A stretch of 64,000 nucleotides of DNA from Trichoplax adhaerens (lineage: Eukaryota > Placozoa > Uniplacotomia > Trichoplacea > Trichoplacidae), in NCBI RefSeq assembly GCF_000150275.1, contig NW_002060945.1:1554199-1618198 (forward strand), written 5' to 3'. Every line of letters begins with the position of its first letter. Position 1 is the stretch's first letter. The translations under genes were made by a program, and so were the position numbers. Of this stretch, positions 50,603 through 61,102 are shown piece after piece. The notes under the pieces were generated by a model that was given only the letters and a program-made list of their open reading frames with translations, made no database searches and was not told the DNA's origin.

Positions 50603-52751
50603 TATGATATTGCTGTTTATAAACTATTCTTATGAATTTCTAAACGCAAATAATAGCAATTCTAAATGAAATTACATCAGCAAATGTACGCGTATATCCT
50701 CTGGATACCAAATTTTATACGAAGCTAATTTTCTTGCTATGAAGTACTAATGTATCTACTGCATAAATTATCATATTTGCGGGATATTCAAGGCACAGTT
50801 TATCGACTAAATGCCTTTTAATCGCAATAAATAACCATTAGGAAATGCCATTTTTAAAATTTTAAAATACTTTTACTTCGTTAAGAGCAAGGACGATATC
50901 ATAATTATTAACTGTATGCATGAATACTCAAAGATCTTTCTGCATCTAAATTGTAACGTTGTACGACAAGACAAAATTAATTATAGAATTTGTATAATAG
51001 TTTAAATCGGTTGATGTAGCGTTACTACAGATATTTCAGTAACTAAAATTATCCATCATATAGCTAGAGAAATTTTGATTATTCATTACTATACTAAAAT
51101 CAAATTCAAATTTCTTTACTTTCTATACCGTATGTTAATTATAATTGAATACCTGTCAAATCTATCCAGCTTTGTACTGTAGTACCTTCCGTAATGTGTT
51201 TATCTAGTTCTTAGTATTGAATGCTACTTATCTTGTTTGATTTGATTTTAGTGGCATCAATCTTGATATATATTTTTGTACTTACATAATACCATATTTG
51301 TATTTCCTTGAAGTACGAGGAAAAATAACAATGGATATTAGTTAAACTCGAATATCTTTGTCCTTTGCTTACGAAGGCAAGCTTAACTTTATTAATTGGA
51401 TTTATTTTATTTAATCCCCGACTTAATAATACTCTTCGACTGTAAGTAATCCTGGAGTTAATAGTTTTATTTCGGTGTATGTCGAGTAAATGTTCCTACT
51501 AAAGCGAGGCGTAAATCTCTTCCATTATCTTCGTGCAGCTGTGGTTAAAAACTTTAAAACTTTATCATGTGTACAGTACTCTCAAACAAAATTTGAAAAT
51601 TTTGTTTTTAAACTAGCTAGTAGCTATACCTGCACTTTGCATGCCTTGTTATATGTATTTTCATGACAATCATAGGCTATAGTACCGTAATAAGTTAAAT
51701 ACATTATGATCGGTTGTTTCGGTGCCAGCAAACATCAAGGAATATCGAAGGAAATAGTTAATGCATGAAAGTTGGTTTATTTAACAATCATGAAGAATAG
51801 AGTAGATACATTAGCCAGCCTAACATAATAGCAATCCATCGATAGTTTGTATCTTACATAGGAAGCATAAATATGCCAGAAAAGTGCAATTAACCAATAA
51901 TGATACGCGTATTACTAATAACGATGCAACAATTCTAATAGATGTACATAGAATTAACGAAATCATTGTACAAATTTTGCATATGTACAGACAGGCAATC
52001 CTTGATACTCTGGAATTAACATCGGTATGAGTCGTAGGCATCCAGTATTAGGGTTTCATGAATCCTGCAGTGTTGCGTTCTCCACTTCGTCGCACTTTAC
52101 CCCAAGTATTTCAACTACTATATCGACGATTGCATCTAATTGGCATAAGCTCTACTTGGACCTAGCCTTCATCTTTCTACGTTTACGTTTAAGCCTAATC
52201 AACAGAAGAGGCGCAATTTAATGCTTAAAAATACGGTATTAACGGTAGTGCTGTATTTTTAATTTCATAAGGTCTATATCGAATCTGTCGTTCCTTACCT
52301 TCGCATACGCTTTTTCTTCCACTAAAGTAAAAACAATACAAATTATACAGTTCATTAGCTTCTAATAAATTAGCGAGGTTAGCTAACTAGAATTGAACTA
52401 AACTATGTATAGTACACCATTATAATAGACTAATACGAGTAAAGTGGCGTTACCTTTTCCCTCATCTTCGGGTATGTAATAAAATTATAACACACCTATA
52501 TTAAAGAAAGTTCAAAAGTTAATTACGTATAGAAAATTGTTTATCAGTTAAGATCATAGAAAAAACAGATTTTTCGTTATATCATGACTTGATCATATAA
52601 TGAAAAAAATTCGTTTCATCAATTCTAGCAGTGGCAAGACCCACGGTAAAAATGCTCAAGTAGCACAGAACGCATGCTATCACTCTACCTTCAAAATGAC
52701 ACTTAAGAGAAAAATCAGCTATCCATTCTCATTCTACCGCGATTAAACATA

Positions 52752-52792
52752 CATATACAGTACTGTACAGTACAGGCCCTGAAAGTACAGTA
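52752..52792. repeat. GTACTGTAC-type palindromic cluster 5
   Basis: A short cluster, ACAGTACTGTACAGTACAG plus one further AGTACAGTA word, alone in AT-rich intergenic DNA. Confidence 0.65.
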
Positions 52793-53364
52793 AGTTTCAA
52801 CTTTTCAAATATCGTCAAAGTGACATAACGACAAAAGTTGAGGTTAACAACATGCAACCAGCTAGTGACCTTCGTTGAAGCGTATTACTATTAGTACAAG
52901 GTGTTCAAAAATATTAGAAAATTACAATATCCCATTCGCAATAGGTGAATTTCTCCATCAAAAAATAATTCTATAACTTCGGAAACCTAATGTTGAACTA
53001 AAAAAGGAGTAAACAACTGCTGACTGTGCCCTAAGGCCATGCTGAGCGAATTGGCATAAGATACAGTACTTGACCACTGTATGGTAGCGTGCGTACAAGA
53101 AAATGGAGCACATTGTAGAATTGGATTCAAAATGCAAATCGATGGCGATCGATCGCATACGCTACAATTTCAATTAAAAAATTTGTTTCCTAACACTCTT
53201 ACACTCCTTATACGTCCATTATGACATGCAAAATAAGATTTAATTACAAGATTTCATCAATTTTTTTCCGATCCAACACAACACCATCACTTACCTAGAA
53301 CGTCAACGAAGAGGGAAGCCTAGAGAAACTCAATGCCACCTGCCTCCTCTTTATATACCAAATC

Positions 53365-53640
53365 CTACAGTGTACAGTACGTGCGTTTGGCTGTTCGCAC
53401 TGTAGCTGGTGATTGTGCACTGTACTATACAGTACACTGTGTAGCATTCATGAGCTTCTTCCTTGGTCAGCTCGTCTTTCCAGAATCTAGATATTGGCTG
53501 GCAGCAAGAATTTCATGTTACAGTATCTATGTCATACAGTATATTATACTGTACTGTAGAGTACCCATACTGTACTTTAATAAACATAGTACTGTACATG
53601 GTAAAAAGTTTTTCCTCCAGTACAGTACCGTATGCAGGCA
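53365..53640. repeat. GTACTGTAC-type palindromic cluster 6
   Basis: Words such as GTGTACAGTAC, GTACTATACAGTACACTG, TACTGTACTGTAGAGTAC and CAGTACAGTACCGTA are spaced over about 275 bases. Similar isolated words continue to 54000. Confidence 0.65.
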
Positions 53641-54947
53641 GCATCACGGTAACCAAAGTTACCAATATTTTAGGCATAAATTATAGGAATATTGGAAAGT
53701 AGTTGGTATTCATGAATGCTAATCACTTGGCTGTGGATCAGCAAAGTAAACAAGAAATACAGAGTGCAGCAAGAGGCTGGTCCTGAGATCGATGATGGCC
53801 CAGGATCATGGGTTATCGTCGAGATCAAGCCTGATGTGCATTTTAACAGCTAAGCCGGCTGTCAGATCATCCTGTTCATAAGTCCATGACTTCTCTTTTG
53901 GGAAATTGGATTATGACAGAGAGGGTACAATTTTTTGTTGAGTAGCCATCGACTACCAGATACATACAGTGTTGTACATACTGTACACATAGAAGTCCAT
54001 GCTATAGTACAAATGTCTGATGTCGAAGTGCCTACGTTTGCACTTCTACGCTCCAGACCAACAAGAAAGTTAATACAGAGTGCGGACAGACTAGACTGCT
54101 ATCGTAGAGTTCACGCCACTAGCTCGAAAACGGAATACTCCACTCGGACGGAGATCAGTGTTTACTTCGGATTTTAAGAGACAGTATATAGTATAGACTA
54201 CCCAGCGAAGCTGGCTGGCTGTCTGAGTAATCAGTGAGCATACCTCTACTGAACGTTATACAGTATTTACGCGGCATGAGCGAATGGAGCTAGACGTAAG
54301 TTCGAAATTTCAAGCATTTATTGAACAGTAGCAATACTACTTCGTATCTTTAAAGTCTGATGATGTATGCTCGTATGTGTCTTGCTGAATCGTAAGTTCA
54401 TTCGTGTCATAATGCTATACTACCAATAGGGTTAACAGTAAAGCGATCTTAAGCAAGCAGCTCTCCAATACAGTACGCATATTGCTTGCAGTTCTATGAT
54501 AATAATGTACAGTAACTAATAAGCATATCAACGACTATGTTGATGATGCACAACATAGAAAAGACATGAGAGTTGGCCACGCAGTGACTGTAATGAGATC
54601 ATGTAATCATTCTAAGATGATCAATATATCGCTGAATGCTTAGCAACACGTTATCATAGTATGCGCTCTGGCCATAGGCGTATTAACAGTAAGCAGTAAT
54701 AAATCAATCAATCACTTTTTGTATCGTATCAGTCCACTACTATGGAATAGTAAAACAATCAGAAGGGTCCGATAGGAGGAAATATTGTAGTCTGGTAGCA
54801 ACCAAGATGCACCGATACTGTAGTATTGAAGCTGCAACATAATTGCTTAATTGAGAAAATTCAAATTTTGAATTAAAAGTAAATAATCAGCCTCAATCAC
54901 CTAATTCATCTCTTTACTGTGTATCAACACTTTACTGTTGCAGTGTC

Positions 54948-55412
54948 ATGCATGCATGTACGGTACATTATTTGTTATCAATCATTTATACATATCTTAA
55001 CATCCGACTTTTAGATTAAGTTATTATTCTTTGCCGAAAGTCGAGAATTGGTGGGTAGTAATCAAGGCAATATTATTGTGAAAGAGGCAGCGTTGAGAAA
55101 CCTCACTGGAAGGACACTGATAAGTCTTATAACTGAAAAATACTCAAAGTAAATTTAAATTTATCTCGTTACTCTAGTGCGGTGCAAACCATCTGATCTG
55201 TAGCAGTAGATTCATTCGAAGATTTTTTTTACACGATTCTACAGTCTTGAGCTGCTACTAATGTAAATTATTAAAAAATGAAATATAGATTACAACCTCT
55301 TGCAAATAACCTAATTGTTGCAGTGAACGAACAATACCTTGAAGGTGATTCAACTGTTGAGCTAAAAAGAGGAGATACAATTGCTATTATTCCTCCGCTT
55401 AGTGGTGGATAA
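54948..55412 (+). CDS. MOCS2A: Molybdopterin synthase sulfur carrier subunit (MoaD-like)
   Basis: The small subunit carries a thiocarboxylate on its C-terminal Gly and donates sulfur to precursor Z to form molybdopterin in the cytosol. Exons 55015-55148 and 55289-55412 are clear. They encode KLLFFAESRELVG, AVNEQYLEGDSTVELK and the MoaD C-terminus DTIAIIPPLSGG, with the terminal Gly-Gly followed by TAA. A five-codon first exon 54948-54962 (ATG..ACG, donor GTACAT, 52-base intron) is proposed. It gives 90 aa, close to the human 88, and an N-terminus MHACTIKLLFFA that parallels the human MVPLCQVEVLYFA. An in-frame TAG just before 55015 demands a splice or upstream exon. The gene is followed on the same strand by MOCS2B, probably in one spliced mRNA. 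Confidence 0.88.
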
Positions 55413-55421
55413 CTATACTTT

Positions 55422-55962
55422 GTAAGTAGCATCACGATTTGAGCCTGAGCTAGCTGTAATTTGAAGTTGATACTATTCCAATCGATCCGTAGAGTATCGT
55501 TTTATGCTATGTTAGTTGACTATGAATGATAATTATCTCTTCAACTTGATAAGTATACCTCATTCTATTATCCATTAATACAACTGGCTTAGTATTGCAT
55601 CGGAAGTCAACTTTACATTTATTAGTTATGGTTATACCGTATATTTTCATCACATAATGTTGTCTTTTTGTTATAATTGACTACATTTCTGGACTAATTA
55701 TGGATGTAATAAGTATCGCCTCATTGCTTCTTCACTTAGCCGTTTGAAGTTCAAAAACAAGCAGATAGTAATTTTTAGACAACTTAAAATGATTTCGCAT
55801 ATTTGCGATAGTTAAATCACTTCTAGATTGTCACTGTATACTCACTGCTGTTTTATTTGTCAGTCTATATATACATTTATTGTTTAGCTCCTTTTAACGA
55901 TTATTTATGTAAAAGCTTGGGCTTGCTCAATCTTAGATTGATGCTATTACATACCAATTTAG
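55422..55962 (+). other. candidate intercistronic intron joining MOCS2A and MOCS2B
   Basis: A consensus donor GTAAGT starts 10 bases after the MOCS2A stop codon. An acceptor CAATTTAG ends 18 bases before the MOCS2B start codon. Splicing would leave the two reading frames 27 bases apart in one mRNA. No AATAAA or ATTAAA is visible on the plus strand between the genes. Confidence 0.55.
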
Positions 55963-55980
55963 GTATATACTAAGGACATA

Positions 55981-57012
55981 ATGGCCCAGGTGACGAATGA
56001 TGCAGACATAATTGAAATTTGTCATGAACCTCTTGATATAGCGAAATTATCGTCCCTGGTGTCGACGCCGTCAGCTGGAGCAATTTCAACCTTTACCGGT
56101 AAGCTAATTATTACAACATCATATTGCAACACTTGTCTATTTCAGTAAGGAAAAGAATCTAGATTGCCGATACTAATGTTTTGATATACGCAATTTAGGA
56201 ATTACAAGAGACAATTTTGAAGGTTAGTTTCAACTATTGATAACTGTATGCTGTACTAACGTCTTAGTATAATAAGCCAACGGTACCTTATATGTTATAT
56301 TATATGTCGTTGAGCGGATATTAAGTTCAATGATAAAATCCTCAGAACAGCCCTAGCTTTGATAGGTTTAAATGCAATTACTATCGGGTCAGCTATCCTT
56401 AAGAAACATGATAGCAACATAATAAAATCTTCTGTTGAATAACTGCAGGAAAGAAAGTTCTGAGGTTAGAGTACGATGCTTATATTCCTATGGCGATGTC
56501 AGAGTTAAAGACAATTTGTGCTACCATTCGGAATAAGTGGGCAGTCAAAAAGATAGCCATTTTCCATCGGATTGGGTAAATACAGTACATTTTTAGTCAG
56601 TTGCAGTCGGTTATTATTACACAGAAATATACGGCCGTACTCGAGAAAAAATTATCTCTATATGGGCACTATTGTTGCTAAATTAGCTTTATGTAATTCC
56701 ACGTTTTAGTCTTGTTCCTGTTGAAGAGGCTAGCGTTATCATAGCAATTTCCTCAGCACACAGAGCCGATAGCTTGGCAGCTGTTCAGTTTTGTATTGAT
56801 ACTCTTAAAGCGAAAGTGCCAATATGGAAGAAGGTCATCTTACGATCGCCAAATATACCTATATTGTCTCTACTAGCTCTTATACAGTAAATTTAATGCC
56901 TGGCTAAACTGATAATTAGTTAACCCATTTCACTGCCAATATTTAGGAGATTTATGAAGATGGTAGCACTTGGAAGGAGAATCGTGAATGTAGTTGGTCT
57001 CAATCAAAATAA
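55981..57012 (+). CDS. MOCS2B: Molybdopterin synthase catalytic subunit (MoaE-like)
   Basis: The large subunit binds precursor Z and two MOCS2A molecules and inserts the dithiolene sulfurs of molybdenum cofactor. Five exons: 55981-56098, 56199-56222, 56449-56575, 56710-56833, 56947-57012; 152 aa (human 188, longer N-terminus). Motifs seen are [69 protein letters not shown], the highly conserved [20 protein letters not shown] and ENRECSW. The Lys residues in KAKVPIWKK are the active-site and partner-binding lysines of the family. Exon 2 is only 24 bases. It lies directly downstream of MOCS2A on the same strand and shares its pathway and complex. The first ATG of the conserved frame was taken as the start. 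Confidence 0.95.
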
Positions 57013-57635
57013 AGTATAACAATTTCAAGCTTCAAATTGTTGTAACGTTTCGCCTTGCGATCTAATTTTGCCAATTAAAATACAGACAAAATAAGTATAA
57101 GTATAATGCTAACGAAATAGTGTAGATGGAGATTACACGGCTGGATGGCAGCTCAATAACTTGTCCAATAATTATAATGTATTCTTTCCGTGACTATTTA
57201 ACACCTTTCATGTTTTCAGGCTACTAAATTTAAATTGATATTTTTATGCACCTCCTTTTTAAATAATTATGAAAATATACATTCAGCCAACCACATTATT
57301 AATTGTAGCATAATATGGTCTATCTAACGCAAAATTTAGGCTTTTGTCATAAATAAGAAATTATAGTTTTAATATTGCCATGAATTGTCGTAGAACAAGT
57401 ATTCAATTTCAATAATCCAGTCCAGCACATTATCAAAAGGTTAGGTCAAGAACCGAATGCAAAAAATTTATCAAAAATAATTTGAGCACTGGGTATTGTA
57501 ATAGTATTTACTTTAACGTTCACTTTTAGCAGAAGTTATTACATGGTCTTTGAATATTTATATATAGTTATATTTATATCGATATAATTTTATGTACAAC
57601 GATTAAAATCAATCAATTGATTCAATAAAGTAAGG
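57013..57635. other. MOCS2/POLR3C convergent 3' region
   Basis: A 623-base AT-rich spacer between stop codons. AATAAA at 57624-57629 on the plus strand could serve MOCS2, though it lies 612 bases after the stop. No gene is seen. Confidence 0.45.
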
Positions 57636-60600
57636 CTACTTTGCTGTCAAGTCTTTTGCTTGCACTCTTGATAAATATAAGAATGTCCTCAAACTGAAAA
57701 TCGTTGCATCAACCTGCATTTCACTGTAGTCCAATCTGTTTAATAAAATATTACATTATACATATATATATATATAAGAATGGTCTCTAAGCTATGCACA
57801 TAAAACTAAAAGATCACCTGTCAAATTTTTCACGTAAAATTTTTAATTGCTGGCTTTCAATGGGCGTAATGGATTCTTCTAATTCTCTGATAGTTTCATC
57901 AATACTAACATTACCATCAGTATTAGCTAATACAGATTTCTTCATAGTCTTCAATCGCTCAGATTTGTCTAATAATCGCCTGTAGAAGAGTGACATAGTT
58001 ATATTAATAGTACCATATCATACAAAACAAAATTGTAACATTTCACGTTGCCTGTTGGAGTTAACTTCCCAATCGCGTCTAATAATAGAGTTTGCAATAG
58101 CCTGTGGCAAGAATAAACATGCATTGAGAACATTGTCAGAATAATTTTTATTCACAAACGATTAGCTATAAATATTACTTGAGGAAATTAACAAGAGTAA
58201 GATACCTTGTATGATCGACTTAAAACTACAGTACAAGTATCCAAAATATCGAGACTAAATAGATGAAAAGTTTTAGAAGCAACACAATCCAGGCTGCGTG
58301 GAATCTCCTAAATCGGATAATAATTAATAGGGTCAGATAAGCCATGCCAAATATTAAATAACAACGTTGATTTAGTACCTGCATTCTAATGAATTTCTCA
58401 ACCATTAAGGTATATAAAATAGCTTTAGCATCTTTTGACGGCAGCATAGCCATATCACAAATTTTTTTCTGCTCTAGGCTCTTTTTATGAACTATGATTC
58501 GAAAGATGCGACCAAAGTTTGAACCAAATCTGTATAAAATTATAATAATCTCTCAATCTATTAAAATGAAGTTGAATATCTAATATGCAATAAAATGGTT
58601 CTTCTTACCTTTGTTGTACAAGGCATTCTAAAGTCCTCTTTACTATTTCGGAAAAGATGTGGAGTATATCTGGATCACCAGTGTTAAGTTGCTAACAATC
58701 ACTTATTTGCAAACAATGCTTACAAATTATAATATTACAAATCCACATTAAATATTCCGATGACTAAGAGTTGTAAATTTAAAGTGGTCCTGAATGTGTT
58801 AATTAATTTGCTTTAGCTAAAAATGCCAGTTGGTAAAGATACTGACTGTATAATCAGGACTGGTACCAGAAAGAATCTTGATAGTACACAAAATAAGCAA
58901 TTGCCCAATATTTATGAAGTAAAGATTTAAATTTGTTAGCAAAAAGTCCCAACAATGAGCCATTCTTATTTCTAATCAAAATAATGATTGTTTTTAAGCT
59001 ATTGATTTATTAGATTACTTTATCCTCGTATAAAATTGTCAAATATTCTTCTAGTATTGATTTGGTTACATTAACTTCTTTAGGAAGGTGAGATTTAATC
59101 TATAAATTAATCATAGCACAGTCGATGGTTACTGAAATTATTTACTTATCATGGCTATCAACAACTTACCTCCTTTAACCGAACTGCGTTTGTTATAATA
59201 TCACTTTCTTGTGGATTAGCATCTAATTCAAGCATGCTCCTCATAATAGCCGCAGCAATCTATAATGAGAAGGAATCATTGAAGTAGTTTATGACAGTGG
59301 CATAACGCCACATTAAATTGAAATTTGTTAGCCTTTAGTATTTATTTTACTAAGGTAAGAATTTAGATGTAAGAGAAATTAGTATCATACATACCGAGTC
59401 ATATTTTTTACCGATCACTTCAACAATCATCTATAATAAAACGTAAGACAGCAATCGTTTAGTTATTTAGCAAATGTTACTTATACGGCCAATATATGTC
59501 GGAATAAGGTCCGTTAGCGATAAAAGTAATACCTCATTTCTAAAGTGAATATGAAATCTGCTAAAGTTAATACGCCAAAAGGATTGTGATTCATCTATGG
59601 AAGGCTAGGATAAAAAGAGTGATAAACGGGTCAACAAATGACGTCGCTATAAGAAATGTAAGAATAGATGTAGTAGATTTGCTTACCATATAATTTATTT
59701 CATTCGTCCTTTTAAATCAATTTTAATTTTAAATAGAAAGAATCCAATTAAAGAAGACTAGTCAATAAAATAGCAATAAATCTGTAAGCTGATAACACTA
59801 TTATTTATAGCTCCCTTACCCTTCTTCTAGATGAAGTCGTTTACTAACAGGAGCACTGGGAATATCTTCTGATCTTTGACGTTTATTACCTATTTATTGG
59901 TATGTGAAAATGTTGATAATTATATTATAGCATTTAAATGCAGTAAATCATGAGCCAAGTCGATTGTACAGGAATCGCCGATTGCGAGCTTTACTAATTC
60001 ACAGATAAATGCTATCGTGTAATTTCAATTACCTTTTTTGGGCGTAGAAACCTCTTCACTTGGTTTATTATTGGTAGTAGGTGTCATTTTATCAACTTGT
60101 TCAACTTCACTTTTCACTAGCATTCTTCCACCCCCTACTTCGATAATGAAGTTATTTCTAGCTAATTCATCAAAAGCCGTATCGACTTCAGTGGGATCTA
60201 TTTATCAAATTCAAAGTGCAATAATAAAATAAGCCATCATTCCGAGTAAATACATACTTACAGTACAAGGCGTCGAGTAGCAAATATACCTTGATAGTTA
60301 TCTCTACGTATGATATCACTTAAGGAGTGACAACTGGCAATACTACAACAAGCTAGATTAATGAGTATCTCAGAGCATTCGATCTTTTACAGGAATATAA
60401 AAAGTTAATTACTAGCTTCAGTCAAGTAGTTGGTGAAAGCCAGGCCAGGCCTTTATAGTGTGGACTAGTATTATTAATTAATTTTATTATTATTAGAAGA
60501 AGCTCAATGAATTACCTGGAGGAGTATTATCTTTCTCTACGATGTCGGCTAATCTACTTTTTATTTGATCTAAGAGTTCGTTTTTGATTATTTGACCATT

Positions 60601-61102
60601 TAGTAGTATTTCTTCAACGATTAATTCAGCGATATCACCAAAGAGAAATTTGCTAGCGTAAATATAGCGAGGATACCGGTTGCATAACAGAATTCGATCG
60701 ATCTTTAATCGATAGAGGTAGCCGTTGGTATTACTGAGCGTGTAATCAATCAGATCATGTTGCAAGAGGATACACAAGGAGTTTTTCACCTAATAAGTGG
60801 ATCAGAAGACAGGAAAATAAGGGTAAAGAAAATGTTCAAGGTTATTTACCTGATGGATAATTAGAACTTTCCATCTTCAAGTCAATTTATTACACTATCA
60901 TACACGTATTCTTTCATCTGGTAGCAAAGCAAGCATGCCTCCCATTCAAGATACAGACCTCATCCTTGCTCAACTTGGATCGTTGAATAATATCTCTCAG
61001 TGGTGCTCCACCTTTTTGAGCTAAACAGCTTACAACATGCTCTACTACTTCTCCAAATAGAAGTCGTGCTAACTTGATAACACATAAGTTGATATCAGAC
61101 AT
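57636..61102 (-). CDS. POLR3C: DNA-directed RNA polymerase III subunit RPC3
   Basis: RPC3 is the Pol III-specific winged-helix subunit of the RPC3-RPC6-RPC7 subcomplex that helps open and initiate at tRNA and 5S promoters in the nucleus. Sixteen minus-strand exons: 60959-61102, 60516-60789, 60033-60197, 59820-59889, 59687-59708, 59533-59604, 59395-59430, 59170-59259, 59019-59099, 58847-58876, 58609-58691, 58379-58529, 58206-58307, 58052-58101, 57818-57979, 57636-57735; 543 aa (human 534). Diagnostic blocks: RLLFGEVVEHV, LCILLQHDLIDY, YPRYIYASKFLFGD, IAELIVEEILLNGQ, FGRIFRIIVHKKSLEQKK, MAMLPSKDAKAILYTLM, RRLLDKSERLK, EMQVDATIF. The 22-base exon 5 is forced by phase; the 30-base exon 10 is tentative. 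One intron is GC-AG. In-frame ATG codons exist at 61117 and 61102; the inner was chosen to match human length. Confidence 0.94.
57762..57775. repeat. (TA)n microsatellite
   Basis: About seven TA units within the last POLR3C intron, between exons 57818-57979 and 57636-57735 on the minus strand. Confidence 0.8.
57980..58051 (-). other. GC-AG intron in POLR3C
   Basis: On the minus strand the exon ends AACAG and the intron starts GCAACG. The acceptor is TTCTACAG. Only this join gives VNSNRRLLDKSER, matching the conserved KENKRLLEKSQR of human RPC3. Using the nearby GT gives a frameshift. Confidence 0.8.

Larger units (their letters stand above)
50603..54947. other. ankyrin gene-MOCS2 intergenic region
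   Basis: A 4.3 kb spacer. The first 2 kb is AT-rich and featureless; palindromic clusters occur at 52752-52792 and 53365-53640. Long frames at 53333-53702 and 53935-54177 are built from repeat words (YSVQY, VQYIILYC) and are not considered genes. Confidence 0.5.

Noticed and set aside
53333-54177. Open frames of 79-117 codons between the ankyrin gene and MOCS2
   Set aside because: Largely translated palindromic repeat words, with no conserved motif.
57814-57817. TGA at 57814-57816 as the POLR3C stop
   Set aside because: A donor at 57817 joins a further exon (57636-57735) that encodes LDYSEMQVDATIF, matching the human C-terminus.
58102-58205. Possible second U12 intron in POLR3C (donor GTATCTTAC)
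   Set aside because: The donor resembles GTATCCTT but there is no TTCCTTRAC-like branch site near the acceptor, so it is probably an ordinary major-class intron.
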